Shown here piece after piece: positions 52,801 through 60,197 of a stretch of 64,000 nt of DNA (position 1 is the stretch's first letter; each line of letters begins with the position of its first letter). Under the pieces are notes generated by a model that did not search any database, was not told where the DNA came from, and saw only the letters and a program-made list of their open reading frames with translations. Source of the stretch: Desulfonatronospira thiodismutans ASO3-1 (GTDB taxonomy: Bacteria > Desulfobacterota > Desulfovibrionia > Desulfovibrionales > Desulfonatronovibrionaceae); contig NZ_ACJN02000005.1 of NCBI RefSeq assembly GCF_000174435.1, forward strand, positions 47,822 through 111,821, in the 5' to 3' direction. A program made the translations under genes and the position numbers.

Positions 52801-52819
52801 GTGGTAAAGCAGAGCACTG

Positions 52820-52966
52820 ATGAAAGGAATCGACCAAAACTTTTACAGACGCCTTGTCGCACGCGACGGGAGCATTAGAAAACAAGTACTTGCTGGTCTC
52901 AAAGACCTGGCCTATACTCAGGTTAGCGCTCACAAATGTCCCAGTTCTTCAGTTCTCTTGCAATAA
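52820..52966 (+). CDS. 48-aa ORF of unknown nature
   Basis: ATG 52820 opens a 48-codon frame (MKGIDQNFYRRLVARDGSI...). No good ribosome binding site and no family is seen. It may be a remnant of a larger gene or not a gene at all. Confidence 0.2.
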   Translation: MKGIDQNFYRRLVARDGSIRKQVLAGLKDLAYTQVSAHKCPSSSVLLQ

Positions 52967-53058
52967 AGGGCCGGAGAAGCGAAGAAATTCATCACCATTG
53001 ACGTTTGTCAGGAAATGAATACATTGACTACATGTATTCACAAGAGGAGACTAAAAAA

Positions 53059-53295
53059 ATGCCTACTTCTGTCCGATTGCCAAACGAATATGAGCAAAGA
53101 CTGGATTATCTGGCCAAGCAAACGGGGCGCTCCAAAGCGTTTTATATCAAACAACTCATCATGGACCACCTTGATGACCTTGAAGATGTTTACTTGGCTG
53201 AACAAAGGCTGGAACAATTGCGGCAAGGCAATGATGAACTAATAAAAGGAGATGAGTTCTGGAGCGGATTAGATGTGGACGATAAAGTATCTTAA
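53059..53295 (+). CDS. Ribbon-helix-helix antitoxin
   Basis: The 78-aa protein reads MPTSVRLPNEYEQRLDYLAKQTGRSKAFYI, a classic ribbon-helix-helix DNA-binding domain of RelB/CopG-type antitoxins. An acidic tail follows. ATG 53059 with AAGAGGAGA at 53042-53050 is preferred to the longer frame from 53005. It overlaps the toxin gene by 23 bp. It should neutralise the downstream RelE-like toxin and repress the shared promoter. Confidence 0.87.
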   Translation: MPTSVRLPNEYEQRLDYLAKQTGRSKAFYIKQLIMDHLDDLEDVYLAEQRLEQLRQGNDELIKGDEFWSGLDVDDKVS

Positions 53296-53554
53296 ATCCG
53301 CTCGGAAAGATGTCCAAAAAATTGACCCTCAAATCCGTAAGCGAGTCCGGGAATATTTGGAGCAACGGATTGCCAGGCTTGAGAATCCACGTCAGCTTGG
53401 TGAGCCACTAAAAGGACAGTTGACCAAGCTATGGCGTTACCGAGTTGGAGACTACCGGATTGTTTGTGAACTGCGAGATCACGAGCTGATCGTGATTGTG
53501 GTTCGCATAGGACATAGAAAAAATGTGTATAAAAACTACGACCTTGAGCTATAG
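53273..53554 (+). CDS. RelE/ParE-family toxin
   Basis: The 93-aa protein has the RelE pattern: WTIKYLKSARKDVQKIDPQI, the central LGEPLKGQLTKLWRYRVGDYRIVCEL, and VIVVRIGHRKNVYKNY. Arg and Tyr residues at the usual catalytic positions are present. RelE toxins cut mRNA on the ribosome. The gene overlaps its antitoxin. It appears intact. Confidence 0.92.
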   Translation: MWTIKYLKSARKDVQKIDPQIRKRVREYLEQRIARLENPRQLGEPLKGQLTKLWRYRVGDYRIVCELRDHELIVIVVRIGHRKNVYKNYDLEL

Positions 53555-53559
53555 CAATA

Positions 53560-53735
53560 TAAGGATCTTCCCCCACCACATCATTCCATGATGCGGGCAC
53601 CTGCCTCAATTGCTCCGACGAATCATAAAAATATACGCGATGTTTTCCCCAGGATTTACGGTAATCCATGAACTCAAACTCACAGCCGCCAAGTGAATGG
53701 AAAGGATGGTCAAACGGAAAGTTCTGCTCTGAAGG
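53560..53735 (-). pseudogene. DUF5372-like remnant
   Basis: The minus strand encodes HPFHSLGGCEFEFMDYRKSW, KHRVYFYDSSEQLRQVPASW and NDVVGEDPYIAIAQGRSF, a pattern of small proteins found beside transposases. There is no start codon and the 3' end runs into the relE gene on the opposite strand. It is likely a piece of a lost insertion sequence. Confidence 0.55.
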
Positions 53736-53764
53736 TCTTCACTTGTCGTAGTTGATGGATGTGC

Positions 53765-54215
53765 CCAATCTCTTCATGGAATACAAACCCTCCACCCCGC
53801 CAATAGAAGTAAATTTCCGCTCGTCCTTGGAGCCAAGCAGGTGCTTGACCTGGTCAAATATTTACCCCGTAAAATTTCTTCCCATTTTACAGGGGCTTCC
53901 TGCACAAAATCCTTCCCGCCGTTAACCCCGGAATCTGTAAAATACCGGCATCTGTACCTGAAGCGTTCTACCCTGGAAATCTTGTAGCCTTTTTTCCTGG
54001 CTTTTTCCACAACCTTTTGATCAATTGTCTTGCCCTTTCCAGCGTCTACTGCTCCGGTCTCGTAAACAAACTGCCTGTATTTGCGGACTATCTCTTTGGG
54101 GTCCAGCTCGTTCCATTCCTTGAGCCCGAAATCAATGTCCAGCAAACCGTCCTAGTTTCCGGTCTGGGCATGATACCCAATAGAACTCCAGCGGTAATTC
54201 TCAGGAAGAGCCATC
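53765..54215 (-). pseudogene. 3' fragment of a RAYT gene
   Basis: The sequence matches the C-terminal half of the RAYT genes (LDIDFGLKEWNELDPKEIVRK to VEGLY). It contains a 37-bp palindromic insertion at 53861-53897 and further small changes. The catalytic N-terminal half is absent and the left side is fused to a MITE remnant. Nonfunctional. Confidence 0.85.
53861..53897. repeat. 37-bp palindromic insertion in the RAYT fragment
   Basis: Compared with the intact RAYT genes, TTTACCCCGTAAAAT...ATTTTACAGGGGC is inserted. CCCC-TAAAAT and ATTTTA-GGGG can pair, giving a REP-sized hairpin. Confidence 0.7.
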
Positions 54216-54287
54216 CACTTGCTCTATTCAAGGTTTATGCCAGTACCGATACCAGGCAGGGCCAAGTACCTGTAAGGTGCGCCTCGG

Positions 54288-54360
54288 GTAACCATTCAGG
54301 GTCTCCTCGGTGTTGATTACTGGCACAAGGCCTGGGGACTGTCCCTCGCTGTGTAGGTCT
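54288..54360. repeat. Truncated MITE copy
   Basis: GTAACCATTCAGGG begins a copy of the IS66-like element, with GCCTGGGGACTGTCCC following. The rest is missing. Confidence 0.65.
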
Positions 54361-54472
54361 GTGCAGGATCACGGAATTTTGCGCTTATAATTTGGGTGCG
54401 GCTCTTTTTCGACAGCCAAGTTTAAGCTTCCCCATGACTGATTCTTACAAATTTTAAAATCCAGCTTGTTGG

Positions 54473-55293
54473 TTATTTGATTTTTTTCAGATGACCATCC
54501 TTGCGAGGATGCCGGGTTGAGATGGTCTTTGGCACGATGCCGTTTTTGTAGAGACTTTCATGGTTGCGCTTATACTCGCATTTTTCATGAAACTCCCAGT
54601 ATTCGTCAAAGTCATGGCTGCAACGCAGGGCGCGCAGCTTCAGAACTGCTTCTGCGCCTTCCAGGCTCCAGCGTGCACCGGTGTCTTCCATCCTTTTCTT
54701 GACCAGATGCTTACAGGCCCCTTCGATGACTCCGGTTGCAACAGGCAGACCGAGACAAAGATACCGGTCGTATCGGAGGTAGGCTTTGTTATTGAGCAGG
54801 TAATCTGCGCATTTATCTATTGGGATACGGGACTTTGAACTCAGTTTCTGCAAGGTAGCGCTACGGCGAATCCCCCCTGCAACGTATCCGGCCTTACCGC
54901 GAAGGACTTCCAGAAATTGAGCTCCGCATCCATTGGGTGCAGGCTGTTCTTGCCTTCCTGGCCGTATCCAGCCCTCTCCACCCTGAGCTTCCCAAACACA
55001 GTCTCAATATTACGGCCATGGTTCCGGATATTGTTGCGTTGCTCTGAATCACTGTCCACTACCGGAACAGCAGCCTTGCCGGGACTGCGCGTGTGCAGAT
55101 GATCCTGCAGAAGTTGACGCATCAACTCACGGCCTCGTTTCTCCAGTTCCCGCTCCAGTTCACTATGGGTCATGGTATGTGCCTCCGGTGAATCAAGGTA
55201 ACCCAACACATGTTTTTCAAAACATTGCCTGGACTCTCCATATACCCCCTGCCCGGCACGAATGGGAGACAATGCCTCGGCTGCCTGCATCAT
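54473..55293 (-). pseudogene. ISKra4-type transposase with internal deletion
   Basis: The N-terminal part (54841-55293) carries FGKLRVERAGY and LHPMDAELNFW. The C-terminal part (54473-54853) carries GLPVATGVIEGACKHLVKKR and GARWSLEGAEAVLKLRALR, features of ISKra4-family transposases. The central catalytic region is missing and the two parts are in different frames at about 54841-54853. The start overlaps the stop of the upstream DUF4338 gene as ATGA, so the two once formed one operon. Confidence 0.8.
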
Positions 55294-55822
55294 GACTGGC
55301 CTCCTTTCCCTGCAAGTCTGGTTACAGCGTTCTTGACCAAGGGAAGGACCAGCACCTTTTTAACTGCTGCGCCATGACGTTTGCAAGCTCGATCCGTACG
55401 GCCCCTGCCACTGGTATCACCAAGCAATTTCCAGTTGGAAGCCAGATAGCAACCCCCAAAAAACGCTGCCTGTCTACAAGAGTCTCCACAAGCAATGGTT
55501 CAAGACCATATCGCTCAAACCAGTCCACACTAAGATGCTGCAACGCCCTGGACAAAGCCATGCTCGCCAGATTCTTTATCCTGGCCAGGATCAGAAAACG
55601 GCTGTTGTTGACCACATGCTGCAAGCGCTTTGAACGCGTGCTGTCATCCCAACCAATCCACTGATCACGCACCTTTATTCGCCAGGCCGGACTGGAAAAC
55701 TGGACGCAGGCCACCAACTCCCTGCGTGGTCGGCCAGTATGTATCAAATATTGCAACCGTGCCCCGTAGGGCATCTGACAGTTGCCCACACATAACCCCA
55801 CTACGAGCGGGGGAAGCCTCAT
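55290..55822 (-). pseudogene. DUF4338 (DruA-like) protein, frameshifted
   Basis: The frame encodes MPYGARLQYLIHTG, VQFSSPAWRIKVRDQWIGWD and VVNNSRFLILARIKNLAS, then LLVETLVDRQRFLG, the pattern of DUF4338 proteins such as DruA of Druantia defence systems and transposon-linked relatives. At a T-and-G homopolymer run near 55455 the frame shifts. The continuation YLASNWKLLGDTSGRGRTDR and KRHGAAVKKVLVLPL is in the next frame and ends at 55290, overlapping the transposase start. In this setting it is most likely a transposon accessory gene, not a defence locus. Confidence 0.75.
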
Positions 55823-55998
55823 TGAAATAAATCGATCACATTTTCAACAAGCGTAATACTTTTGATGTTTTTATGTTATATTCTTGTCACTTATTTAGCA
55901 TACGAGTGTAGTATTTATAGCACTTGATAAGAATTTCAACCGCTCTTCGCGGTTAAAATAAATTTTGGGGTCAAGTGTGGGCAACTGTCAGGGCGTAT
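55773..55998. repeat. Inverted repeat around the promoter of the DUF4338/ISKra4 unit
   Basis: CTGACAGTTGCCCACAC near 55773-55789 is exactly complementary to GTGTGGGCAACTGTCAG near 55975-55991. The complementarity continues outward with two mismatches through ACCCCA. The right arm abuts the hicA break, so it is probably the element's terminus. Confidence 0.7.
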
Positions 55999-56096
55999 AT
56001 GGCATGATCAGTTTTACCCTGCCTGACAAAAAAAGCCCCTGACTTAACCAGGAGCTTTACCAGTTCAGTGCTGGACATGGAAGGAATCTTAGGCAC
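55992..56096 (-). pseudogene. hicA: HicA toxin, 3' truncated
   Basis: The frame VPKIPSMSSTELVKLLVKSG then FFVRQGKTDHAIYA is the first half of a HicA mRNA-interferase. The conserved region with SDHAIY is reached and then the sequence changes to the transposon end (LTVAHT stop). The GTG start at 56096 overlaps the hicB stop by 8 bp. With its C-terminal strands missing the toxin should be inactive. Confidence 0.8.
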
Positions 56097-56382
56097 AGCT
56101 GCCTGCCTCGTGAACTTCCAGCAGAGTATACTTTCCTGAAGGCTGGGTACTGGACTCAAGTTCGGTGTCATTTAAGAACTCAATGAATTCCTGGATCGGC
56201 ATAGGTTCGACAACTGTCTCCGGGCTGCTTGAGAGTTCCTCAAGATAGGACTCTATAGCTTCCCTGAGATTTCTTTCAACCTCAGCCAAATCCGCTCCCT
56301 GAGCAACAAGGTTTAGCTCCAGACAGACTGCGATATATTCAGAGGAACTTTTTCTCACTATGGCTGTATATTTTTCATGCAT
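56089..56382 (-). CDS. hicB: HicB antitoxin
   Basis: This protein of about 97 aa reads YTAIVRKSSSEYIAVCLELN then LVAQGADLAEVERNLREAIES, the typical HicB partial RNase-H fold, with an acidic tail in place of a clear C-terminal DNA-binding domain. The start ATG 56382 follows GGAG. Normal hicAB order is often hicA first; here hicB precedes hicA. Its toxin partner is truncated by a mobile element, so it may have no remaining role unless it counters another HicA. Confidence 0.87.
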   Translation of the reverse strand: MHEKYTAIVRKSSSEYIAVCLELNLVAQGADLAEVERNLREAIESYLEELSSSPETVVEPMPIQEFIEFLNDTELESSTQPSGKYTLLEVHEAGSCA

Positions 56383-56431
56383 GATGTGCTCCGTAGGTTG
56401 GTCCCAGCATTTCAACATCACTCCACCCCAT

Positions 56432-56478
56432 AGTCAAGATCAGTCCAGGGAGTTTTGCCGGTCAAGGGAAACAAAGCG
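56432..56478 (-). pseudogene. Tail of the LRMLWNALTGKTPW gene family
   Basis: The minus strand encodes LTGKTPWTDLDYGVE and a stop, matching the end of the gene at 59648-60016. Only about 15 codons remain. Confidence 0.65.
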
Positions 56479-56557
56479 CTTTGCCTGGCAAAGGAGTAAG
56501 AGCTTGGCTTCTGCCAGCGTTTGTCGGCGTGGGTTTTGGGCAGGTGATGGGTTTCAT

Positions 56558-56776
56558 TTAAACAGCTACAGCGTCTCTGATAACTGAAAAATCCAGCTTT
56601 CCCAGCGGGTCTTTTTGGGTCCTCTCAGAGGCGTCAAGTATCTCTATGGATACAATTTTGCCATCTTTGCCGTAATCAATAACAACTCCGTTAACCTCTA
56701 GAGAATCCACAATGGGCTCCCCTGGGAGAAATTCTATATTCATCAGATCGTGCTTTGAATCATACTCAATCTTCAT
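56558..56776 (-). CDS. DUF2283 protein
   Basis: This 72-aa protein has the DUF2283 pattern: MKIEYDSKHDLMNIEFLPGE, then VVIDYGKDGKIVSIEILDAS. It overlaps the upstream DUF4258 gene by 11 bp. DUF4258-DUF2283 pairs are common and are suspected toxin-antitoxin modules with DUF2283 as the second gene. It appears intact. Confidence 0.85.
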   Translation of the reverse strand: MKIEYDSKHDLMNIEFLPGEPIVDSLEVNGVVIDYGKDGKIVSIEILDASERTQKDPLGKLDFSVIRDAVAV

Positions 56777-57044
56777 GCTGCTGTTCCTCCCAATACCTGG
56801 AGACCTGGGACGTAAAATAACCTGTAATCACAGTAAGTTGATTGTCCTCTTCCTCGTATACCACCCTGAGCAGATAAATAGTGTCATCAAAAAAATATTT
56901 ACGTTGAGCTACAGCTCTACCCTTTGTCCCCTCAACCAATTGATCAGGTTCTTGTATAGTTTCAAAAACCATACTTTCGTCAACACCACGTTGGGAAAGC
57001 TTTTTTCGGGCAATAGGAATAATGGTAACCGGCTTTGGACTCAT
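56766..57044 (-). CDS. DUF4258 protein, partner of DUF2283
   Basis: A protein of about 92 aa with IIPIARKKLSQRGVDESMVF, EPDQLVEGTKGRAVAQRKYFF and LLRVVYEEEDNQLTVITGYF, the DUF4258 pattern (RelE-like small fold). ATG 57044 is used; an upstream TTG (57074) would add ten residues. It overlaps the DUF2283 gene. The likely role is the toxin-like half of a pair; that is inference. Confidence 0.8.
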   Translation of the reverse strand: MSPKPVTIIPIARKKLSQRGVDESMVFETIQEPDQLVEGTKGRAVAQRKYFFDDTIYLLRVVYEEEDNQLTVITGYFTSQVSRYWEEQQHED

Positions 57045-57109
57045 TATCTCATATTTTATGCATTCTTCCGGCAATTGGCAAGGAGCTGCTTACTCCCTCC
57101 TTATTTCGT

Positions 57110-57190
57110 AGTCAGGGTCGGCCCACGGGGTTTTGCCGGTAATAGCATTCCAGAGCATCCGCAAGGGTCCGGTGTTCTCATGGTAAAAAA
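57110..57190 (-). pseudogene. Tail of the LRMLWNALTGKTPW gene family
   Basis: The minus strand encodes YHENTGPLRMLWNAITGKTPW-type sequence followed by ADPDYEIR, matching the last part of the gene at 59648-60016. It adjoins a terminator-like AAAAAAGCCAGCAG of the 71-aa family. Confidence 0.75.
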
Positions 57191-57246
57191 GCCAGCAGAG
57201 CTTCCTCCACAGGCCTTAATCAATTACTGATACTTCACCTTCTAAT

Positions 57247-57325
57247 TCAGATCCTTCAGGCTACCACCCAGAGCCCGCATGAAGTTTGCCGCCTGGTTCG
57301 AAGGAGTAATCAGAGTCCCTGAGTA
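57247..57325 (-). pseudogene. Remnant of the 71-aa surface-locus protein
   Basis: The minus strand encodes GTLITPSNQAANFMRALGGS then LKDLN and a stop, matching the core of the 27840-28055 protein. AAAAAGCCAGCAG terminator pieces lie on both sides (57184 and 57324). No start is present. Confidence 0.75.
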
Positions 57326-57399
57326 AAAAGCCAGCAGATTTATCCCCTACCGGTTGCACTGATTATAATAGCGAAATTATATGCTAAGATAAAGATTTC

Positions 57400-57573
57400 G
57401 TAACCATTCAGGGGGGCTCGGTGGTGGCTACTGGGATCAGGCCTGGGGACTGTCCCCGCTAAGTACTAACTGTGCAGGTTCACAAACTTAGTGTCTACAA
57501 TTTTTGTATTTGTGCGAAAAAGGTGTCGCGGGGACTGTCCCCGGGCCGTTTCCTGCGCCCCCTGAATGGTTAC
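57400..57573. mobile_element. IS66-like MITE, complete copy (174 bp)
   Basis: The ends GTAACCATTCAGGGGG and CCCCCTGAATGGTTAC are perfect inverted repeats. They are flanked by the 8-bp duplication AAGATTTC (57392-57399 and 57574-57581). The interior holds two GGGGACTGTCCCC palindromes. There is no coding capacity. GTAA ends with 8-bp duplications point to mobilisation by an IS66-family transposase. The insertion touches the stop codon of the 57581-58411 gene. Confidence 0.9.
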
Positions 57574-57580
57574 AAGATTT

Positions 57581-58411
57581 CTACTCCTGCAATAGATGGT
57601 CAAGGCTAAATTCATGTCTATGATCCACAGCTCTCTCTACAGCTTGGTCCAGCTCTTTGATAAAATCTTCAAGGCACTCTGAATATTTTGCCTTTTCGAT
57701 TAAGAAGTTTATTTCTCCCAAATCCCTAACTTTTTCAATCTTTTCTTGGATTGAGCAGTCTTTTGTCTCAAATAAAATATCAATAAGATAGTTCAACCTG
57801 ACTGATTTGTATACCACAAGAAAAGCACCCGCTTTTATAACATTGGCACCTGTCATTGTTTTTTTTAAATACCTGACTAATTCCTTTTTATCATACAGTT
57901 TAAAGGTCATTAAAAACAAATCTTCGATGCGCTCGTCTAAATCCATAGTCATTATAGCTGCTTCTATCTCAATCTCAAGATGTCCAAACCTCTTTTTGAA
58001 AATTGAAAAAATCATAGATAATTTCTCATTTATTAATCCTTTAAATCTTCCTGATTGATAAAAACCATTAGGGTGATTTATTGCGTATTCATACCCTTCT
58101 CTTCTATACATATCCTCATCGCTTAAATGGTCGTGAATAGAACTATTTATAACTTCTATATTTTTTGTTTCATATGATAATTGGATCATTTCTCTCAGGA
58201 ACAGTTTATTTTTTATATATCTTATTTTTTGGTTTATATTTTTATCAACTTCATTAAATTGATATTTCATAGATTCAACAAGCATGTCTTGTAAAGCCTC
58301 AATTCTGCCATCCCGATTCCCTGATTCAATGTATTTTTCTTTAATTTCCTCAGCACCTTGCGCAAAACCTTCCTTCTTCAACTCTTCTATACGTTTTCGA
58401 TCAATCACCAT
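57581..58411 (-). CDS. Hypothetical protein, 276 aa, mostly helical
   Basis: ATG 58411 follows AAGGAA. The N-terminus (MVIDRKRIEELKKEGFAQGA) is a charged helix like the tails of Rpn-type proteins. The rest is a helical domain rich in Lys, Glu and Ile (DEDMYRREGYEYAINHPNGF, IEDLFLMTFKLYDKKELVRY). No family is recognised. Base composition is more AT-rich than in the neighbours. A MITE has inserted exactly at its stop codon, whose TAG is preserved by the target duplication. A promoter-like TTGACT lies upstream within an inverted repeat. Confidence 0.65.
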   Translation of the reverse strand: MVIDRKRIEELKKEGFAQGAEEIKEKYIESGNRDGRIEALQDMLVESMKYQFNEVDKNINQKIRYIKNKLFLREMIQLSYETKNIEVINSSIHDHLSDEDMYRREGYEYAINHPNGFYQSGRFKGLINEKLSMIFSIFKKRFGHLEIEIEAAIMTMDLDERIEDLFLMTFKLYDKKELVRYLKKTMTGANVIKAGAFLVVYKSVRLNYLIDILFETKDCSIQEKIEKVRDLGEINFLIEKAKYSECLEDFIKELDQAVERAVDHRHEFSLDHLLQE

Positions 58412-58456
58412 AGCTAATTCCTTGGTCAAATTTCATGCACTTACCGAAATAAATCT

Positions 58457-58480
58457 GCTTGACAAACCTGCAAGTCAAGC
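58457..58480 (-). promoter_or_regulatory. Candidate promoter/operator of the 276-aa gene
   Basis: GCTTGAC (58457-58463) and GTCAAGC (58474-58480) form an inverted repeat. On the minus strand it contains TTGACT as a possible -35 with GATTTAT about 17 bp further on, upstream of the start at 58411. Confidence 0.45.
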
Positions 58481-58657
58481 TTAAACTATTCTTAAAATCA
58501 TCCCCAAGGGTAAAACCTTGGCTCACGTCGGGTTGCGATCCGGCGGGTTTTTTATTTTTATACCCACCAACAAAATTACATACCTTGTAGACAGCTTTAA
58601 TTTACAGCCAACCTATCCACCAGTCATCGGTTTTCTTTATTACTGCTCTGTAATGCA

Positions 58658-58945
58658 TCATGCGGCTTCCAGGTCGTGAACCTTTATTTCTACACGAAGA
58701 CCCGCAGTTACAGCCATGTTTACAAGGGAGTCCAGGCTGAAAAGGTTTATTTTTCCCCGTTTAAGATCGGATATGCGTGGCTGGGTGACCCCAAACAAGC
58801 TTGCCGCCTGGGACTGGCTGATTTCATTACGCTGAATATGTTCGCTGATAGCCATCATCAGAACAGAGCGAAGCTTCATATTTTCAGCTTGTTCGGGTGT
58901 ATTTTCAATGGCATCCCAAACGCTTTCAAAATGGTTATTGCTCAT
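58658..58945 (-). CDS. Xre-family antitoxin (HigA-like)
   Basis: The 95-aa protein has the helix-turn-helix EISQSQAASLFGVTQPRISD followed by LKRGKINLFSLDSLVNMAVT and a C-terminal VEIKV strand, as in antitoxins paired with phage-derived Gp49/HigB-like toxins. Its start overlaps the stop of a toxin remnant (ATGA at 58942-58945). The partner is truncated, so it is now an orphan antitoxin. Confidence 0.85.
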   Translation of the reverse strand: MSNNHFESVWDAIENTPEQAENMKLRSVLMMAISEHIQRNEISQSQAASLFGVTQPRISDLKRGKINLFSLDSLVNMAVTAGLRVEIKVHDLEAA

Positions 58946-59012
58946 TGTTTCCTCTCCTGCAGCAATTCACGGTAGCGGTTTATCGCCAACTGAAGGTCCT
59001 TTGGTAATTTTC
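58942..59012 (-). pseudogene. 3' tail of a HigB/Gp49-like toxin
   Basis: The minus strand encodes KLPKDLQLAINRYRELLQER then KQ and a stop overlapping the antitoxin start. This resembles the end of phage-derived Gp49-like/HigB toxins (TPxxxIxxAxxRxxE). Upstream sequence is unrelated, so most of the gene is lost. Confidence 0.65.
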
Positions 59013-59102
59013 ACAGCAAGCCTACTGAGGCTTTCCACTGCTCATTCTTCTCTTCAGCTAGCATCTTAAGCCTTGCCTACAGAGTTGAGGGCATCGACAC
59101 AA

Positions 59103-59465
59103 TCACTTGAGCAGTTGACATCCAAAATGCTCACAGAAATGCTTTTTAACCCGCTCATACACTTCTGAATGTAACGCTCCGAATCGACCAACGAAAAGAC
59201 CTGCATTTAATGTGTAGACCTTATCCAGCCTGACCCAGCTGGGCTTCGGCAGTACACCTTCCACAAAGCATTCATTGTCGAGCGGGAATGCCGCATGATG
59301 AGGAGGGCTTGAAGTAATGGCAAGGCATACCATATCTTCAAAAGTGTCTGGAGGGGTAAGCGCAAGGACAGGTCTTTTCTTGCTTGCCTGCATGCTGGAG
59401 AAAGGAAAAGGCACCAGCAAAACTTCACCTGGTTGGTACATTGTTCCAGGCTTCGTCTTCTTCAT
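59103..59465 (-). CDS. PemK/MazF-family toxin
   Basis: This protein of up to 120 aa has YQPGEVLLVPFPFSSMQASK, KRPVLALTPPDTFEDMVCLA then ITSSP, and VRLDKVYTLNAGLFVGRFGAL, the MazF fold pattern with the conserved Arg-Pro and Thr-Ser positions. The longest start is ATG 59465; ATG 59441 would begin directly at YQPGEV. It overlaps its antitoxin gene. It appears intact. Confidence 0.87.
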   Translation of the reverse strand: MKKTKPGTMYQPGEVLLVPFPFSSMQASKKRPVLALTPPDTFEDMVCLAITSSPPHHAAFPLDNECFVEGVLPKPSWVRLDKVYTLNAGLFVGRFGALHSEVYERVKKHFCEHFGCQLLK

Positions 59466-59619
59466 TGCTCCATATTTGTTCCATACTGAATAACTGGGCT
59501 TTCAACAAACTGTCCTGCTCCGCCTTGTGCTTCAAAAAGTAAGCATAGTTCAGGACTTCCCTTTGAAGCGGCTCAGGAAGCTGCTTTATCTCGTTAATTA
59601 CAACTTCTGTCGTGTTCAT
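59425..59619 (-). CDS. Antitoxin of the PemK-like pair (DUF2281-like)
   Basis: The 64-aa protein MNTTEVVINEIKQLPEPLQRE, with EVLNYAYFLKHKAEQ, resembles the small DUF2281/VapB-like antitoxins that precede MazF-like toxins. The acidic end (SNEEDEAWNN) overlaps the toxin start. AAGGAGG precedes the ATG. Confidence 0.8.
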   Translation of the reverse strand: MNTTEVVINEIKQLPEPLQREVLNYAYFLKHKAEQDSLLKAQLFSMEQIWSNEEDEAWNNVPTR

Positions 59620-59647
59620 AGCGGACCTCCTTTTCTACACTTAATAA

Positions 59648-60016
59648 CTAATACCCTGGTTTGCAACCCTTTCCCACCTCATAGTCAGGATAAATCCAGG
59701 GAGTTTTGCCGGTAAGCGCATTCCAGAGCATCCGCAAGGCTCCGGTGTTCTCATGGTAATGTTCATAGCAGGCCTGCAGCTCGTTGATAAAACCTGTCAG
59801 CCCCTCCATTGGTGTAAAGGTCCTGTCCATAATGGTGACTGGCTTATGGTTGAGCTTGACTATCTCTTCTTTAGCTTCTTCTAAGTTCGGGTATTTCTTC
59901 AGGGTAGAGAGTCCCTGGTTAATTCTTTTACGGATCTGCTTGGGGTATTCATCAGAAAAAACAAAGTGGCCTTCAAAACGCTTAGTAAGAAGTGTTTGAT
60001 TAAGAGTGATGCTCAT
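59648..60016 (-). CDS. Unknown protein ending LRMLWNALTGKTPW
   Basis: This protein of about 122 aa starts MSITLNQTLLTKRFEGHFVF, then KQIRKRINQGLSTLKKYPNL, a PMEGLTGFINELQACYEHYH helix, and ends GALRMLWNALTGKTPWIYPD. ATG 60016 is preferred because it overlaps the preceding antitoxin-like gene by 17 bp; the frame opens further upstream. No family is recognised. Tails of related genes are scattered at 49173, 56432 and 57110. It lies downstream of a BrnT/antitoxin pair and may be part of that operon. Confidence 0.65.
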   Translation of the reverse strand: MSITLNQTLLTKRFEGHFVFSDEYPKQIRKRINQGLSTLKKYPNLEEAKEEIVKLNHKPVTIMDRTFTPMEGLTGFINELQACYEHYHENTGALRMLWNALTGKTPWIYPDYEVGKGCKPGY

Positions 60017-60197
60017 TAAAGTATTTTCGTAAAGCTCGGTTAACTGATTCTGAATCAGGGAAAAATTTAAACAGATCAGGTTCAATATACACTAGATTTG
60101 TCCTCTCTTCACGATATTTTTTGGCAAATTTACCACGTTCTCCTGACTTGATAAGTTCCGAGGGGTATTCGGGGCGTAAGGTGTCGTTATGATTCAT
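60000..60197 (-). CDS. Antitoxin-like protein paired with BrnT
   Basis: The 65-aa protein contains LIKSGERGKFAKKYREERTN, LVYIEPDLFKFFPDSESVNRALRKYF, a pattern of short antitoxins that lie next to BrnT-like or ParE-like toxins. It overlaps the BrnT-like gene by 11 bp and the following gene by 17 bp. Not a typical BrnA, so the pairing rests on position. Confidence 0.7.
   Translation of the reverse strand: MNHNDTLRPEYPSELIKSGERGKFAKKYREERTNLVYIEPDLFKFFPDSESVNRALRKYFNEHHS

Noticed and set aside
55290..55822. Druantia anti-phage defence system
   Set aside because: Only a frameshifted DUF4338 gene is present, with no other Druantia genes, and it is coupled to a transposase.
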